This document shows, piece after piece, positions 46,010 through 53,847 of a stretch of 64,000 nucleotides of DNA. The stretch's first letter is position 1. The number at the start of each line of letters is the position of its first letter. A program made the translations under genes and the position numbers. The DNA lies in NCBI RefSeq assembly GCF_002896965.1, contig NZ_LYMM01000034.1:1-64000 (forward strand), in the 5' to 3' direction. A model generated the notes under the pieces. The model saw nothing but the letters and a program-made list of their open reading frames with translations, did not search any database and had not been told where the DNA came from. The DNA is from Novosphingobium guangzhouense. Lineage in GTDB: Bacteria; Pseudomonadota; Alphaproteobacteria; Sphingomonadales; Sphingomonadaceae.

Positions 46010-46052
46010 ATCCCGTTCCTCAAATGCAATTAGCCCGACAGGCAGGACTGGC

Positions 46053-46658
46053 TCAATGCCAGGCCCTGGCAACAAGCTCACCCAGTTCCTCTGCCACTCC
46101 GCCAGATGTGCTCGCCAAGGTACAATAGTTGGCAAAGCTTGCCTGGACTGCTGCTTCGGACGACTCGGCACGGGTCAACTGGTCCAGGTCCAGCCCAGCG
46201 AGCATTTGGGACTGGACCAGACGTTCACCATGCAACTCTGCCGTCTTCAGCGCCGCATAGGCTGCGGCGTTAATTTCCGACTCAGGCGTACCTTGGCACC
46301 ACTGCTTCATCCAGCGCCGCACCGAACGGACCGGTTGCACGAAGCGTTCATTCGCAGTTTCTGCCGAGTGCTGCGCGGCCTCGATGTCCGAAACAGCGAG
46401 AATGGTGCTACGCGCCCCTGCCAACCAAAGGCAAAGCAACACCGTGTTGACGTCACAACCATGCTGGTCCTGCAAGGCAAGGCAGGAAGCTGCCACACCC
46501 GGCTTGGCATAAATGTGTAAAGAATAGTCCCATAACGCCGCCGCGTGCTGCTCCACCTGAACTGAAGCTCCATCACCCACTGGCGCCACGGCCGGGCCTT
46601 GGTCCGACGGTGCCGAAGTACCCAATCGCGGACCTTGGTGAAAATGCTGACCAGACAT
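46053..46658 (-). CDS. TIGR02444/DUF2390-family protein
   Basis: 201 residues. The segment LWDYSLHIYAKPGVAASCLALQ with CDVNTVLLCLWLA marks the TIGR02444 family of unknown function, usually about 160 residues and not tied to aromatic catabolism. It lies between the hydrolase and the SDR on the same strand with gaps of 17 and 43 bases, so it is probably co-transcribed. The N-terminal 45 residues are low-similarity and the ribosome site is weak, so a later start is possible. Confidence 0.65.
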   Translation of the reverse strand: MSGQHFHQGPRLGTSAPSDQGPAVAPVGDGASVQVEQHAAALWDYSLHIYAKPGVAASCLALQDQHGCDVNTVLLCLWLAGARSTILAVSDIEAAQHSAETANERFVQPVRSVRRWMKQWCQGTPESEINAAAYAALKTAELHGERLVQSQMLAGLDLDQLTRAESSEAAVQASFANYCTLASTSGGVAEELGELVARAWH

Positions 46659-46675
46659 GCAACGAGGCCAACCGC

Positions 46676-47536
46676 CTAGAACGTGCGAGCGCCGAAATGG
46701 ATTTCCATCATCGGGCGCATGACATCCCACCGTTCCAGCTGCGACCAGTGGCCCGAACGGTCGAGAACGTACAGTTCGGCATGCTTGAGATGCTGGATCA
46801 GGTAGAGGCTGGTGTCGAGCGGCACCACCCGGTCCTGGCGGCCATGGAAGATCAGCACTTCGTGCGGCATTTTGCCCAGCAGTTCGGGCGGCATGTTGAG
46901 CGTCTCAATGCCGTTCTTCATCGAATCGATCATCTTGACCGCGGTCTTCATGATTCCCGGATCGGTGGCGATCTTGTAACGGTTCTCGACGATTTCCTCC
47001 ATGCCTTCGAACTTCTCGGCATCGTAGGCGAAGCTGTGCATCACCTGGCGATAGCGGGCATATCGTGGGTCGGAATAGAACGAGAGCAGGCGGATCAGTT
47101 CCGGGGTGCGCGGGCCGGGGGCTCCGATGGAACCCATCAGCACCACCTTGTCGATCGTGTCGGGCTCCTCGCTCATCATCTGCAGGGTCAGCGCGCCGCC
47201 CATCGAATTGCCGACAACGTGGGCCTTCTTCACACCGAGCGCCTCAAGCAGGCCAAAGCACTGATCGACCCGGGTGCCGATCCAGCCCATCACGCTGTCA
47301 GGCCACGGATCGGGAATCACCGACTGGCCGAAACCGATCAGGTCGGGCGCGATCACGAAGAAGTTTTCGGCGAGGTCCGGCATCAGGTGATACCAGTTGG
47401 ATGCGGCATGTGCGCCCGGACCCGCACCGTGAAGCAGCAGAATTGCCGGCTTGGACGGATCGCCCGCCAAGAGGGTGTGCGAGGTCAAGCCCCGGCCCGT
47501 GATCTTTTCTTCCCTGATAACCCCTTCAGCAGCCAT
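46676..47536 (-). CDS. Meta-cleavage-product hydrolase (BphD/DmpD-like)
   Basis: 286-residue alpha/beta hydrolase with HGAGPGAHAASNW, nucleophile S111 in GNSMGGALT, the acid in GRQDRVVPLD and the His in SGHWSQLE. These enzymes split C-C bonds in ring-fission products. It is a second such hydrolase, distinct from the one at 10683. ATG 47536 has GGGAG upstream. It diverges from an HpaH-like hydratase, and both may be driven from the 139-base gap holding motif copy D. Confidence 0.85.
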   Translation of the reverse strand: MAAEGVIREEKITGRGLTSHTLLAGDPSKPAILLLHGAGPGAHAASNWYHLMPDLAENFFVIAPDLIGFGQSVIPDPWPDSVMGWIGTRVDQCFGLLEALGVKKAHVVGNSMGGALTLQMMSEEPDTIDKVVLMGSIGAPGPRTPELIRLLSFYSDPRYARYRQVMHSFAYDAEKFEGMEEIVENRYKIATDPGIMKTAVKMIDSMKNGIETLNMPPELLGKMPHEVLIFHGRQDRVVPLDTSLYLIQHLKHAELYVLDRSGHWSQLERWDVMRPMMEIHFGARTF

Positions 47537-47620
47537 GACATTCTCCCATGTGATCCTGACGAAATATCCGCGCGACTCCTTGCCGGAGTTCACAGTCAAT
47601 TTTGCCGGAGCCTAAGATAT

Positions 47621-47638
47621 CGTTTGACATGGTGCAAT
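47621..47638 (+). promoter_or_regulatory. Candidate operator, motif copy D, in a divergent promoter
   Basis: CGTTTGACATGGTGCAAT, the best representative of the shared motif. It lies 38 bases before ATG 47676 and 85 bases from the divergent ATG 47536. Copy B at 11626-11643 differs from it at only two positions although it is 36 kb away and precedes an unrelated gene. Role as a transcription-factor site is inferred. Confidence 0.6.
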
Positions 47639-47675
47639 GAGTTTTCCCAAGTGTTGCGCATTGGGAGCAGGACAC

Positions 47676-48491
47676 ATGACAGGCGAGACATTCGACGATC
47701 GACTGGTCGCGCAATTGGCGCAGGAACTCGACCATGCCGAGCAGACCCGCGAACGGATCCGGCCGTTCTCCGTGCGCTATCCAGGCATGCAGATCGAGGA
47801 TGCCTACCGCATCAACCAGGCCTGGGTCGACCTCAAGCGAGAGCGCGGCCGGGCCGTCTTTGGTCACAAGATCGGCCTGACCTCGCGCGCGATGCAGCAG
47901 GCAGCCGGAATCACCGAACCCGATTACGGCACCTTGCTGGATGACATGGTGTTCGAACAGGGCAGCGATGTGCCGACCGCCCGGTTCATCACGCCCAAGG
48001 TCGAGGTCGAGCTGGCCTTTGTGCTCGGGCGCCGCCTGGAAGGAGCACAGACGACGATTTTCGACGTCCTGAGCGCCACCGACTATGTGGTTCCGGCAAT
48101 CGAAATCATAGACACCCGGGTGCATCCCAAGGATGCCGAAACCGGGGTGGCGCGCAAGGTCCTGGACACGATCAGCGACAATGCCGCCAATGCCGGAATC
48201 ATCGTCGGCGGTCTGCCGGCGAAACCCGACGGGCTCGATCTGCGCCGCATCGGCGCCCTGCTCAGCCGCAACGGGGTGATCGAGGAAACCGGCCTTGCGG
48301 CAGGGGTGCTTAACCACCCCGCCAACGGCGTCGCCTGGCTGGTACGGCGGCTCGCGCCCTGGGGGCAAGGGCTCGAAGCCGGAGAAGTCGTGCTCGGCGG
48401 ATCGTTCACGCGCCCGGTCGAAGCGGCGCCGGGCGATGTCTTCAATGCCGATTTCGGCGAGTTTGGTTCAATCGGGTTCCGGTTCGTTTAG
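47676..48491 (+). CDS. 2-oxohept-3-ene-1,7-dioate hydratase-like (HpaH/HpcG family)
   Basis: 271 residues of the hydratase/decarboxylase fold: [25 protein letters not shown] and [13 protein letters not shown]. The insertion around HPKDAETG and its length distinguish it from the XylJ and XylI paralogues at 4.2-7.8 kb and fit HpaH (267). It would hydrate a C7 dicarboxylic dienoate. GGGAGCAGG precedes ATG 47676. The next gene is an HpaI-like aldolase, reproducing the hpaH-hpaI order. Confidence 0.83.
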   Translation: MTGETFDDRLVAQLAQELDHAEQTRERIRPFSVRYPGMQIEDAYRINQAWVDLKRERGRAVFGHKIGLTSRAMQQAAGITEPDYGTLLDDMVFEQGSDVPTARFITPKVEVELAFVLGRRLEGAQTTIFDVLSATDYVVPAIEIIDTRVHPKDAETGVARKVLDTISDNAANAGIIVGGLPAKPDGLDLRRIGALLSRNGVIEETGLAAGVLNHPANGVAWLVRRLAPWGQGLEAGEVVLGGSFTRPVEAAPGDVFNADFGEFGSIGFRFV

Positions 48492-48500
48492 GGGGCGAAA

Positions 48501-49289
48501 ATGCAGACGCCGGTCAACCGCTTCAAGGCGGCCTTGCGCGAAGGTCCGGTCCAGCTTGGCTTCTGGTTGGCCCTGGCCCATCCAGACATTGCCGAAATCT
48601 GCGCGGGCCATGGCTATGACTGGCTGCTGATCGATGGCGAACATGGCCCGCAGACCCTGCCCGGCATCGTCGCGCAGCTGCGTGCGGTCGAGGCGACGCC
48701 GCCGTGTTCGGCGATCGTCCGGATTGCCGGCCACGATCCGGTAGCGATCAAGCAGGTTCTCGATCTTGGAGCGCAGACTCTGATGGTTCCGATGATCGAG
48801 ACCGCCGAACAGGCCCAGGCCATCGTAACTGCGTCCCGCTATCCGCCTGCAGGCGAACGCGGCCTTGGCGGCGCCCGTGCCGCGCGCTGGGGTGGCTATC
48901 CTGCCTATGTCGCAGAAGCCAATGCGCAGGTTTGCATCATCGCCCAGATCGAGACCGCGACCGCCGTCGACAACATTGAGGCGATCGCCGCAGTGGACGG
49001 AATCGACGCGCTGTTCCTTGGACCTGCGGACCTGGCCGCGACCGAAGGTTTGCTGGGCGCAAGCAACTTTGATGCCCTGTTCAAGCTGACCGGCGAAGCA
49101 CTGGCGCGGATCGTCTCAACCGGCAAGCCGGCCGGGATCCTTTCGCGCGACGAACGCCTCGTCCAGCAGTTCCTCGATGGCGGTGCCCGCTTCGTCGCCA
49201 ACGGGATCGACAGCTTCACGATGGCCAAGGGCGCGGGCGACGGACTCCGGGTCTGGCGTGAGCGTATCGCGGCACAGGGCGGCAACTGA
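48501..49289 (+). CDS. 4-hydroxy-2-oxoheptane-1,7-dioate aldolase-like (HpaI family)
   Basis: 262 residues of the class II HpcH/HpaI aldolases: GFWLALAHP, DWLLIDGEHGP, MVPMIETAEQA and the Glu/Asp metal ligands in QIETATAV and FLGPADL. HpaI releases pyruvate and succinate semialdehyde. It follows the hydratase by 9 bases. The family also contains other pyruvate aldolases, so the exact acceptor is not certain. A GabD-like dehydrogenase at 25745 could take succinate semialdehyde. Confidence 0.85.
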   Translation: MQTPVNRFKAALREGPVQLGFWLALAHPDIAEICAGHGYDWLLIDGEHGPQTLPGIVAQLRAVEATPPCSAIVRIAGHDPVAIKQVLDLGAQTLMVPMIETAEQAQAIVTASRYPPAGERGLGGARAARWGGYPAYVAEANAQVCIIAQIETATAVDNIEAIAAVDGIDALFLGPADLAATEGLLGASNFDALFKLTGEALARIVSTGKPAGILSRDERLVQQFLDGGARFVANGIDSFTMAKGAGDGLRVWRERIAAQGGN

Positions 49290-49293
49290 GGCT

Positions 49294-50460
49294 ATGGCAA
49301 AACCGGCTTGGCAGACGCCTCGTTCCAGTGACCCGGTCAAACCGCTAGATGGCGTCCGGGTGCTTGAATTAGCCCGCATCCTGGCTGGCCCATGGTGCGG
49401 GCAGCTGCTGGCGGACCTTGGCGCCGAAGTGATCAAGATCGAACGGCCCCGTGTAGGAGACGATACGCGGCATTGGGGGCCGCCGTTCGTGACAGCAGAA
49501 GATGGCACCAATTTGGGAGCGGCTTATTTCCATTCGACCAATCGCGGCAAGCGGTCTTTCGCAATCGACATCGCCAGCGCGGAGGGCCAGGCCATCATTC
49601 GCGATCTGGCAAGCGGCGCAGATATCGTGATCGAGAACTACAAGGTCGGCGGGCTGTCGAAGTACGGGCTTGACCATGCCGCGCTTTCCGCACTGAATCC
49701 GCGCCTGATCACCTGCTCGATCACAGGGTTCGGACAAACCGGGCCATACGCCCACCGCGCAGGCTACGATTTCATCGCCCAGGCCATGGGCGGCATGATG
49801 TCGATGACCGGCGAACCCGATGGCGAACCGCAGAAGGCGGGCATCGCCGTGGCCGATCTGTTCACGGGCATGTACAGCACGGTGGCGATCCTCGCTTCGC
49901 TCAACCGCCGGGACCGCACCGGCAGCGGCGCCCACATCGACATGGCACTGCTCGACACCCAGGTGACTGTCATGGCCAATCAGGCGATGAACTGGATGAC
50001 ATCGGGTAATGTGCCGCGCCGGTTCGGCAACGGTCACGCCAATCTGGCACCCTATCAAGCCTTCCCCACGCTTGACGGGCCCTTGGTGATTGCGGCCGGC
50101 AACGACGGCCAGTTCGCCAGCTTGTGCCGCGTTTTGCGGTGTTCACTGCATGAAGACCCACGCTTCGCCACAAATCCTGCCCGTCTCTCGAACCGGGCGG
50201 AACTGGTCACAACGGTCGAGGGGCGCACGGCCCAGTGGAACCGACAAGCGCTGTTCGACGCGCTTGAAGAGGTTGGCGTGCCAGCCGGACCAATCAACGA
50301 ACTCGACGAAGTGTTCGCCGATCCACAGGTCATCGCCAGGGGCCTCGCCGCAATGGCCGGAGGGCGCAAAGGCGTCGCCAGCCCGATCGTGATCGACGGG
50401 GTGCGAATGGTTTCGGATCTGGCCGCGCCGGGAAGTCCCGAGTCGGTCGGAGACGAATAG
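49294..50460 (+). CDS. CaiB/BaiF family III CoA-transferase
   Basis: 388 residues with LDGVRVLELARILAGPW, the active-site Asp in GYDFIAQAMGG and TGEGxH-like GSGAHIDMALLD. It moves CoA between acids, often activating a substrate for beta-oxidation. It begins 4 bases after the aldolase stop, so the three plus-strand genes form one unit. No acyl-CoA ligase is visible in the window, so this enzyme is a candidate for CoA activation of the acid fed to the minus-strand operon. Confidence 0.85.
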   Translation: MAKPAWQTPRSSDPVKPLDGVRVLELARILAGPWCGQLLADLGAEVIKIERPRVGDDTRHWGPPFVTAEDGTNLGAAYFHSTNRGKRSFAIDIASAEGQAIIRDLASGADIVIENYKVGGLSKYGLDHAALSALNPRLITCSITGFGQTGPYAHRAGYDFIAQAMGGMMSMTGEPDGEPQKAGIAVADLFTGMYSTVAILASLNRRDRTGSGAHIDMALLDTQVTVMANQAMNWMTSGNVPRRFGNGHANLAPYQAFPTLDGPLVIAAGNDGQFASLCRVLRCSLHEDPRFATNPARLSNRAELVTTVEGRTAQWNRQALFDALEEVGVPAGPINELDEVFADPQVIARGLAAMAGGRKGVASPIVIDGVRMVSDLAAPGSPESVGDE

Positions 50461-50469
50461 GCGGCGCAG

Positions 50470-51702
50470 TCAGTTCGCAGCCTGAACCGGTATAGGTCCC
50501 CCGAACAATCGCCAGCCTTCGCTGAACAGTACAAGCACGATGGTCACGCTCGCCACCCCGAAGAACGAATAGGCCAGAGGCAGCGGGGAACCATTGTAGG
50601 CCTGCCCGATCAGTGCGCCCAGCCCCGCGCCAAGCACCAAACGGAAGAACGTCTGAACAGAGGCCGCGGCCCCGGCCACCTTGCCGAATGGCTGCAGGGA
50701 AATCGCAGTGAAATTGATGAAGACCGTGATCAGCAAGCACATGTTCGCGGATGTCAGAAGCACGAACTGAAGCAGGGTTTCGCCCGGTCGGGATGCCACA
50801 TAGATCTGGCCGATCGACACAAGGAAATGGCACAGGATGGCGGCATGGCCGATCCCTCGGATGCCGAAACGGTGTACGATAGCGGAATTGGCAATGCTGG
50901 CCAGCATCATCGAGCCCGCCATCAAGCCAAAGATTACCGAATAGGCCCCACCGGCCCCGAAATGTTCGCCGATCAATTGCTGCGAGCTGTTGATGAAACC
51001 GAAGTGAGCGCCGAAAATCAGGGCCATGCCAATGACGTAACCGATCGACCGGCGATTTGTCAGAACGAGGCGGATGTTGCCGAACAATTCACTCGCACCA
51101 TGAGACTGCCGCCGGGAAAGCGGCAGCGTTTCTTCCATGCGGAAGAAATACCAAGCTGACACTCCCATCGACAGCACCCCGATGACGATGAAGACCGCAC
51201 GCCAGCCGAGCGCTGTAAAGATCACATAACCCAAACTTGGGGCGAGGGTCGGGACTGCCATAAACAGCATCGCGACAAAGGCCTGCAGCTTGGCCATGTC
51301 TTCGCCCTGATAGCGGTCGCGAACGATCGCCAGAGGAAGGACGGTCAGGGCGGAAGAGGCACAGCCAAGCAGCGCGCGGGCCGCCAGCAGGACCGAAAAG
51401 TCAGCCACGAAAGCACAAAGCAGATTGATCAGGGCGAACAGAACCATGCAAACCAGCAGGACCGGCCTCCTCCCAAGCCGGTCGGAGATCGTCCCCGGGA
51501 CGAGCGAAAACAGGCCGGAGCAGATCAGGAAGATGCCGATGACCCATTGCCGCTGGTTTGAACCGCTTGCTCCCAGATCGGTTGCCATGGCACCCAAAGC
51601 CGGAAGCAAAGTTGTAAACCCAAGTGACTGCAATGCCTGGATCATCGCCATCATGGCAATGAACTCGCGTTTGCCGATTGGCTCTTTATCGGACAGCGAC
51701 AA
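50470..51702 (-). CDS. MFS transporter, Bcr/CflA-like
   Basis: 410 residues with about 12 hydrophobic segments and the MFS loop motif DRLGRRPVL after the second. The overall style matches the Bcr/CflA proton-antiporter group usually linked to efflux. It converges with the CoA-transferase gene (9-base gap) and lies 100 bases downstream of the IclR gene on the same strand. It could export a pathway intermediate or import an acid; direction is not predictable. Confidence 0.82.
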   Translation of the reverse strand: MSLSDKEPIGKREFIAMMAMIQALQSLGFTTLLPALGAMATDLGASGSNQRQWVIGIFLICSGLFSLVPGTISDRLGRRPVLLVCMVLFALINLLCAFVADFSVLLAARALLGCASSALTVLPLAIVRDRYQGEDMAKLQAFVAMLFMAVPTLAPSLGYVIFTALGWRAVFIVIGVLSMGVSAWYFFRMEETLPLSRRQSHGASELFGNIRLVLTNRRSIGYVIGMALIFGAHFGFINSSQQLIGEHFGAGGAYSVIFGLMAGSMMLASIANSAIVHRFGIRGIGHAAILCHFLVSIGQIYVASRPGETLLQFVLLTSANMCLLITVFINFTAISLQPFGKVAGAAASVQTFFRLVLGAGLGALIGQAYNGSPLPLAYSFFGVASVTIVLVLFSEGWRLFGGPIPVQAAN

Positions 51703-51802
51703 CGTTCATACCTTCCGGATGGTCGGGCCTGGCAGCGCCCCCGCCATGAAGCCGGTCCACCAATATGGAGGCCCGTCCACTTCTGATGTAAAGCCGCAGG
51801 AG

Positions 51803-52675
51803 CTATCCTTGCCAGCCGATCGCACGACTCGCTGCTATGGCCGCCGAAAGGATCTTTTCGATCTTCGTCTTCGAATAAAAATGCTTGTCCTGAACTCGCG
51901 AGAGAACGCTCATCGTCGCAACAAGCCTGTTCCCGGAATCAAACACAGGTACACTCAAGGCAGAGAGACCAGGCACAACCGTACCCTGTGTGGTCGCGTA
52001 TCCCAGCTCGCGCGCTTGGACTATCTGCCTTTCCAGTTCGTCGTCGGAAACCACCAGCCCGCTGGCGCGCTCTTGCTCGATGACGGGCTGGGTCAAAGTT
52101 CGTGAACAATGGGTCAAATACAGGATGCCAGTCGACGAAGCCTGCAATGGCAAAACAGAGCCGACGTGCAAACTGGTAAACAGGGGCAGACCGCCATCGA
52201 TCCAGCGAATCACCGATGGCCCGTAATTACCCCAGACCGCCAGCAACCCTGTCGTTTGCAGTTCTTCCAGCACGCTCGCCAGATTATCGCCAGCGATCCG
52301 TACCGGCTCCACCCGCGCCAGCGCGGCCATGCCAATACGAACTGAAAACTCACCTAGTGCATAGCGGCCATTCTGGACATTCTGGACATTCTGCTCGACC
52401 ACGCCTGTATTGACAAAAGCCAGCAGGTAACGGTGTGCCTGGCTGCGTGACAGACCCGATTTCTCGGCAACTTCACGCAGATGTGCGCCATCCCTTGGGC
52501 AATCCATCAAGGCCCTGAGGACGCGAACACCAATTTCCACGGACTGGATAGCCTTGCGCGGCGAATCATTCGCGCTCAAATCTTCGGGAGGCAAGCGCTC
52601 GTTAGCCTGATGTTCGATTTCATCACCTTTAGCTGCAAGCTGGTTCGCCTTACGTGCATTCATCGGTATTCCCAT
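51803..52675 (-). CDS. IclR-family transcriptional regulator
   Basis: 290 residues. The N-terminal winged helix-turn-helix contains LREVAEKSGLSRSQAHRYL; the C-terminal IclR effector domain contains ASSTGILYL and GLSALSVPVFDSGNR. A 9-bp tandem repeat encodes QNVQNVQN at the junction. Start 52675 has GGAG ten bases upstream. It is the only regulator gene seen in the window. Its own upstream region holds motif copies E and F, pointing to autoregulation and to control of the other motif-bearing operons. Confidence 0.88.
   Translation of the reverse strand: MGIPMNARKANQLAAKGDEIEHQANERLPPEDLSANDSPRKAIQSVEIGVRVLRALMDCPRDGAHLREVAEKSGLSRSQAHRYLLAFVNTGVVEQNVQNVQNGRYALGEFSVRIGMAALARVEPVRIAGDNLASVLEELQTTGLLAVWGNYGPSVIRWIDGGLPLFTSLHVGSVLPLQASSTGILYLTHCSRTLTQPVIEQERASGLVVSDDELERQIVQARELGYATTQGTVVPGLSALSVPVFDSGNRLVATMSVLSRVQDKHFYSKTKIEKILSAAIAASRAIGWQG
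52369..52393 (-). repeat. 9-bp tandem repeat inside the IclR gene
   Basis: CATTCTGGA is repeated nearly three times on the plus strand. In the IclR reading frame this adds the tripeptide VQN repeatedly in the region linking DNA-binding and effector domains. The unit keeps the frame, so copy-number change would lengthen the linker without breaking the protein. Confidence 0.8.
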
Positions 52676-52722
52676 TACCAGCATTCTCCGGCCCGAAGTC
52701 CCCTTGCATGACGGGAAAAGAG

Positions 52723-52740
52723 TTGCATATTGTCCAACGA
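52723..52740 (-). promoter_or_regulatory. Candidate operator, motif copy E, upstream of iclR
   Basis: On the minus strand CGTTGGACAATATGCAAC matches the 47621 copy at 13 of 18 positions. It lies 48 bases before the IclR start at 52675, in the 180-base divergent region shared with the desaturase-like gene. Autoregulation is inferred. Confidence 0.5.
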
Positions 52741-52750
52741 ATAGTGTAGA

Positions 52751-52768
52751 CGGCAAAATTGTGCAAGA
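52751..52768 (+). promoter_or_regulatory. Weak motif copy F, facing the desaturase-like gene
   Basis: ACGGCAAAATTGTGCAAG matches the 47621 copy at only 9 of 18 positions, but retains the ATTGTGCAA core of copy C. It lies 88 bases before ATG 52856. It may be a chance match. Confidence 0.3.
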
Positions 52769-52855
52769 GCATGACCTGAGTCAATTACGACAAAGAGGCC
52801 AAGCGTCAACCCAACTAGGCGCTTCTAAACCAGTGAGAGGAAAGGAACCCGGGTA

Positions 52856-53785
52856 ATGGCTGCAATCGCGTTTCCCAGATCGTCCGGAGAGCATTTCGAG
52901 CAGCTGCGAAAGGCGCCCGTTCTCGCCCTGCCGACGGCTCTCCTGTTTGTCATTTCCATGGCAGGGATCGCAACGACCTGGTACCTGGCGCTGAACTCGA
53001 TGCTTCCGCTTTGGGTCGGTGCGATCTCAAACGGCCTCGTGACATATCTGCTTTTCAGCGTGATCCACGACGCCTCGCACAAGTCGCTGTCGAGCGTTGG
53101 CTGGATCAACGAATCGATCGGCGCGATCGGCTTGTTCTTCCTCTTTCCCTATGCCCCGATGGTCCTGCTCCGCTGGGTCCACAACAAGCACCACACGCAT
53201 ACCAATGGACCCAAAGACCCCGACCGGTTCGAGCATGAATCGCCCTGGTGGCAGGTTCCATTCCGCTGGACCTTCTTCGATGGTGCCTACATCTGGTATT
53301 TCGTCAAATATGGTCAGAACGTGCGCAAGAAACACGGCACCCAACTGCTTGTCTTCTATTCGCTCCTCGCGCTGCTGTTTGTTGCGGCGATCTACTTCGG
53401 CTTCGGCTGGGAACTGTTCATGCTGTGGTTCGTGCCGTCGCGGATCACGCTGTTCATCATCGCCATCGTCTTCGTCATCCTGCCACATCATCCCGCGATC
53501 ATCGCGCAAGACGAAGACCCTTACATGGCGACAACCATGCGGTTCGGCTGGGAATGGTTGCTCAACCCGCTACTGGTTTATCAGAACTACCACCTGATTC
53601 ACCACCTCTGGCCGGAAATCCCGTTCTACCGGATGCACAAGGCCTATTACCTCAAGTACGATGAAATCAACGCCAACCGCATCCCGCGCCAGAAAGCCTT
53701 CGCCCTGAAGCCCGAGAACTATGACGAACACTTTGCGGTTCGCCGGGAACTCGACCAGGCGCTAGGCAAACCCATGCCTGCCTAG
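52856..53785 (+). CDS. Membrane fatty-acid-desaturase/hydroxylase-family di-iron protein
   Basis: 309 residues with several membrane segments and the histidine boxes HDASH (71-75), HNKHHTH (109-115) and HLIHH (246-250), typical of the desaturase/CrtR-type hydroxylase/alkane hydroxylase fold. Such enzymes use a di-iron centre and O2 to desaturate or hydroxylate hydrophobic substrates. It is followed by a flavin monooxygenase-family gene and diverges from iclR, so action on a pathway substrate seems likelier than on membrane lipids. That is an inference. Confidence 0.8.
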   Translation: MAAIAFPRSSGEHFEQLRKAPVLALPTALLFVISMAGIATTWYLALNSMLPLWVGAISNGLVTYLLFSVIHDASHKSLSSVGWINESIGAIGLFFLFPYAPMVLLRWVHNKHHTHTNGPKDPDRFEHESPWWQVPFRWTFFDGAYIWYFVKYGQNVRKKHGTQLLVFYSLLALLFVAAIYFGFGWELFMLWFVPSRITLFIIAIVFVILPHHPAIIAQDEDPYMATTMRFGWEWLLNPLLVYQNYHLIHHLWPEIPFYRMHKAYYLKYDEINANRIPRQKAFALKPENYDEHFAVRRELDQALGKPMPA

Positions 53786-53847
53786 CGAAATAATTGCCGG
53801 ACCGTTCGGTATGGTCCGGCCGTACCTCCAGATCGGGAAACGCACTG

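Noticed and set aside
46610..47944. 444-codon plus-strand open frame spanning the hydrolase and the start of the hydratase
   Set aside because: Crosses a divergent promoter and the true start of the HpaH-like gene; its translation is the complement of the hydrolase.
48501..49289. Citramalyl-CoA lyase role for the HpcH/HpaI-fold protein
   Set aside because: Its motifs fit the HpaI aldolase group and it follows an HpaH-like hydratase, so the ordinary diacid aldolase role is more likely.
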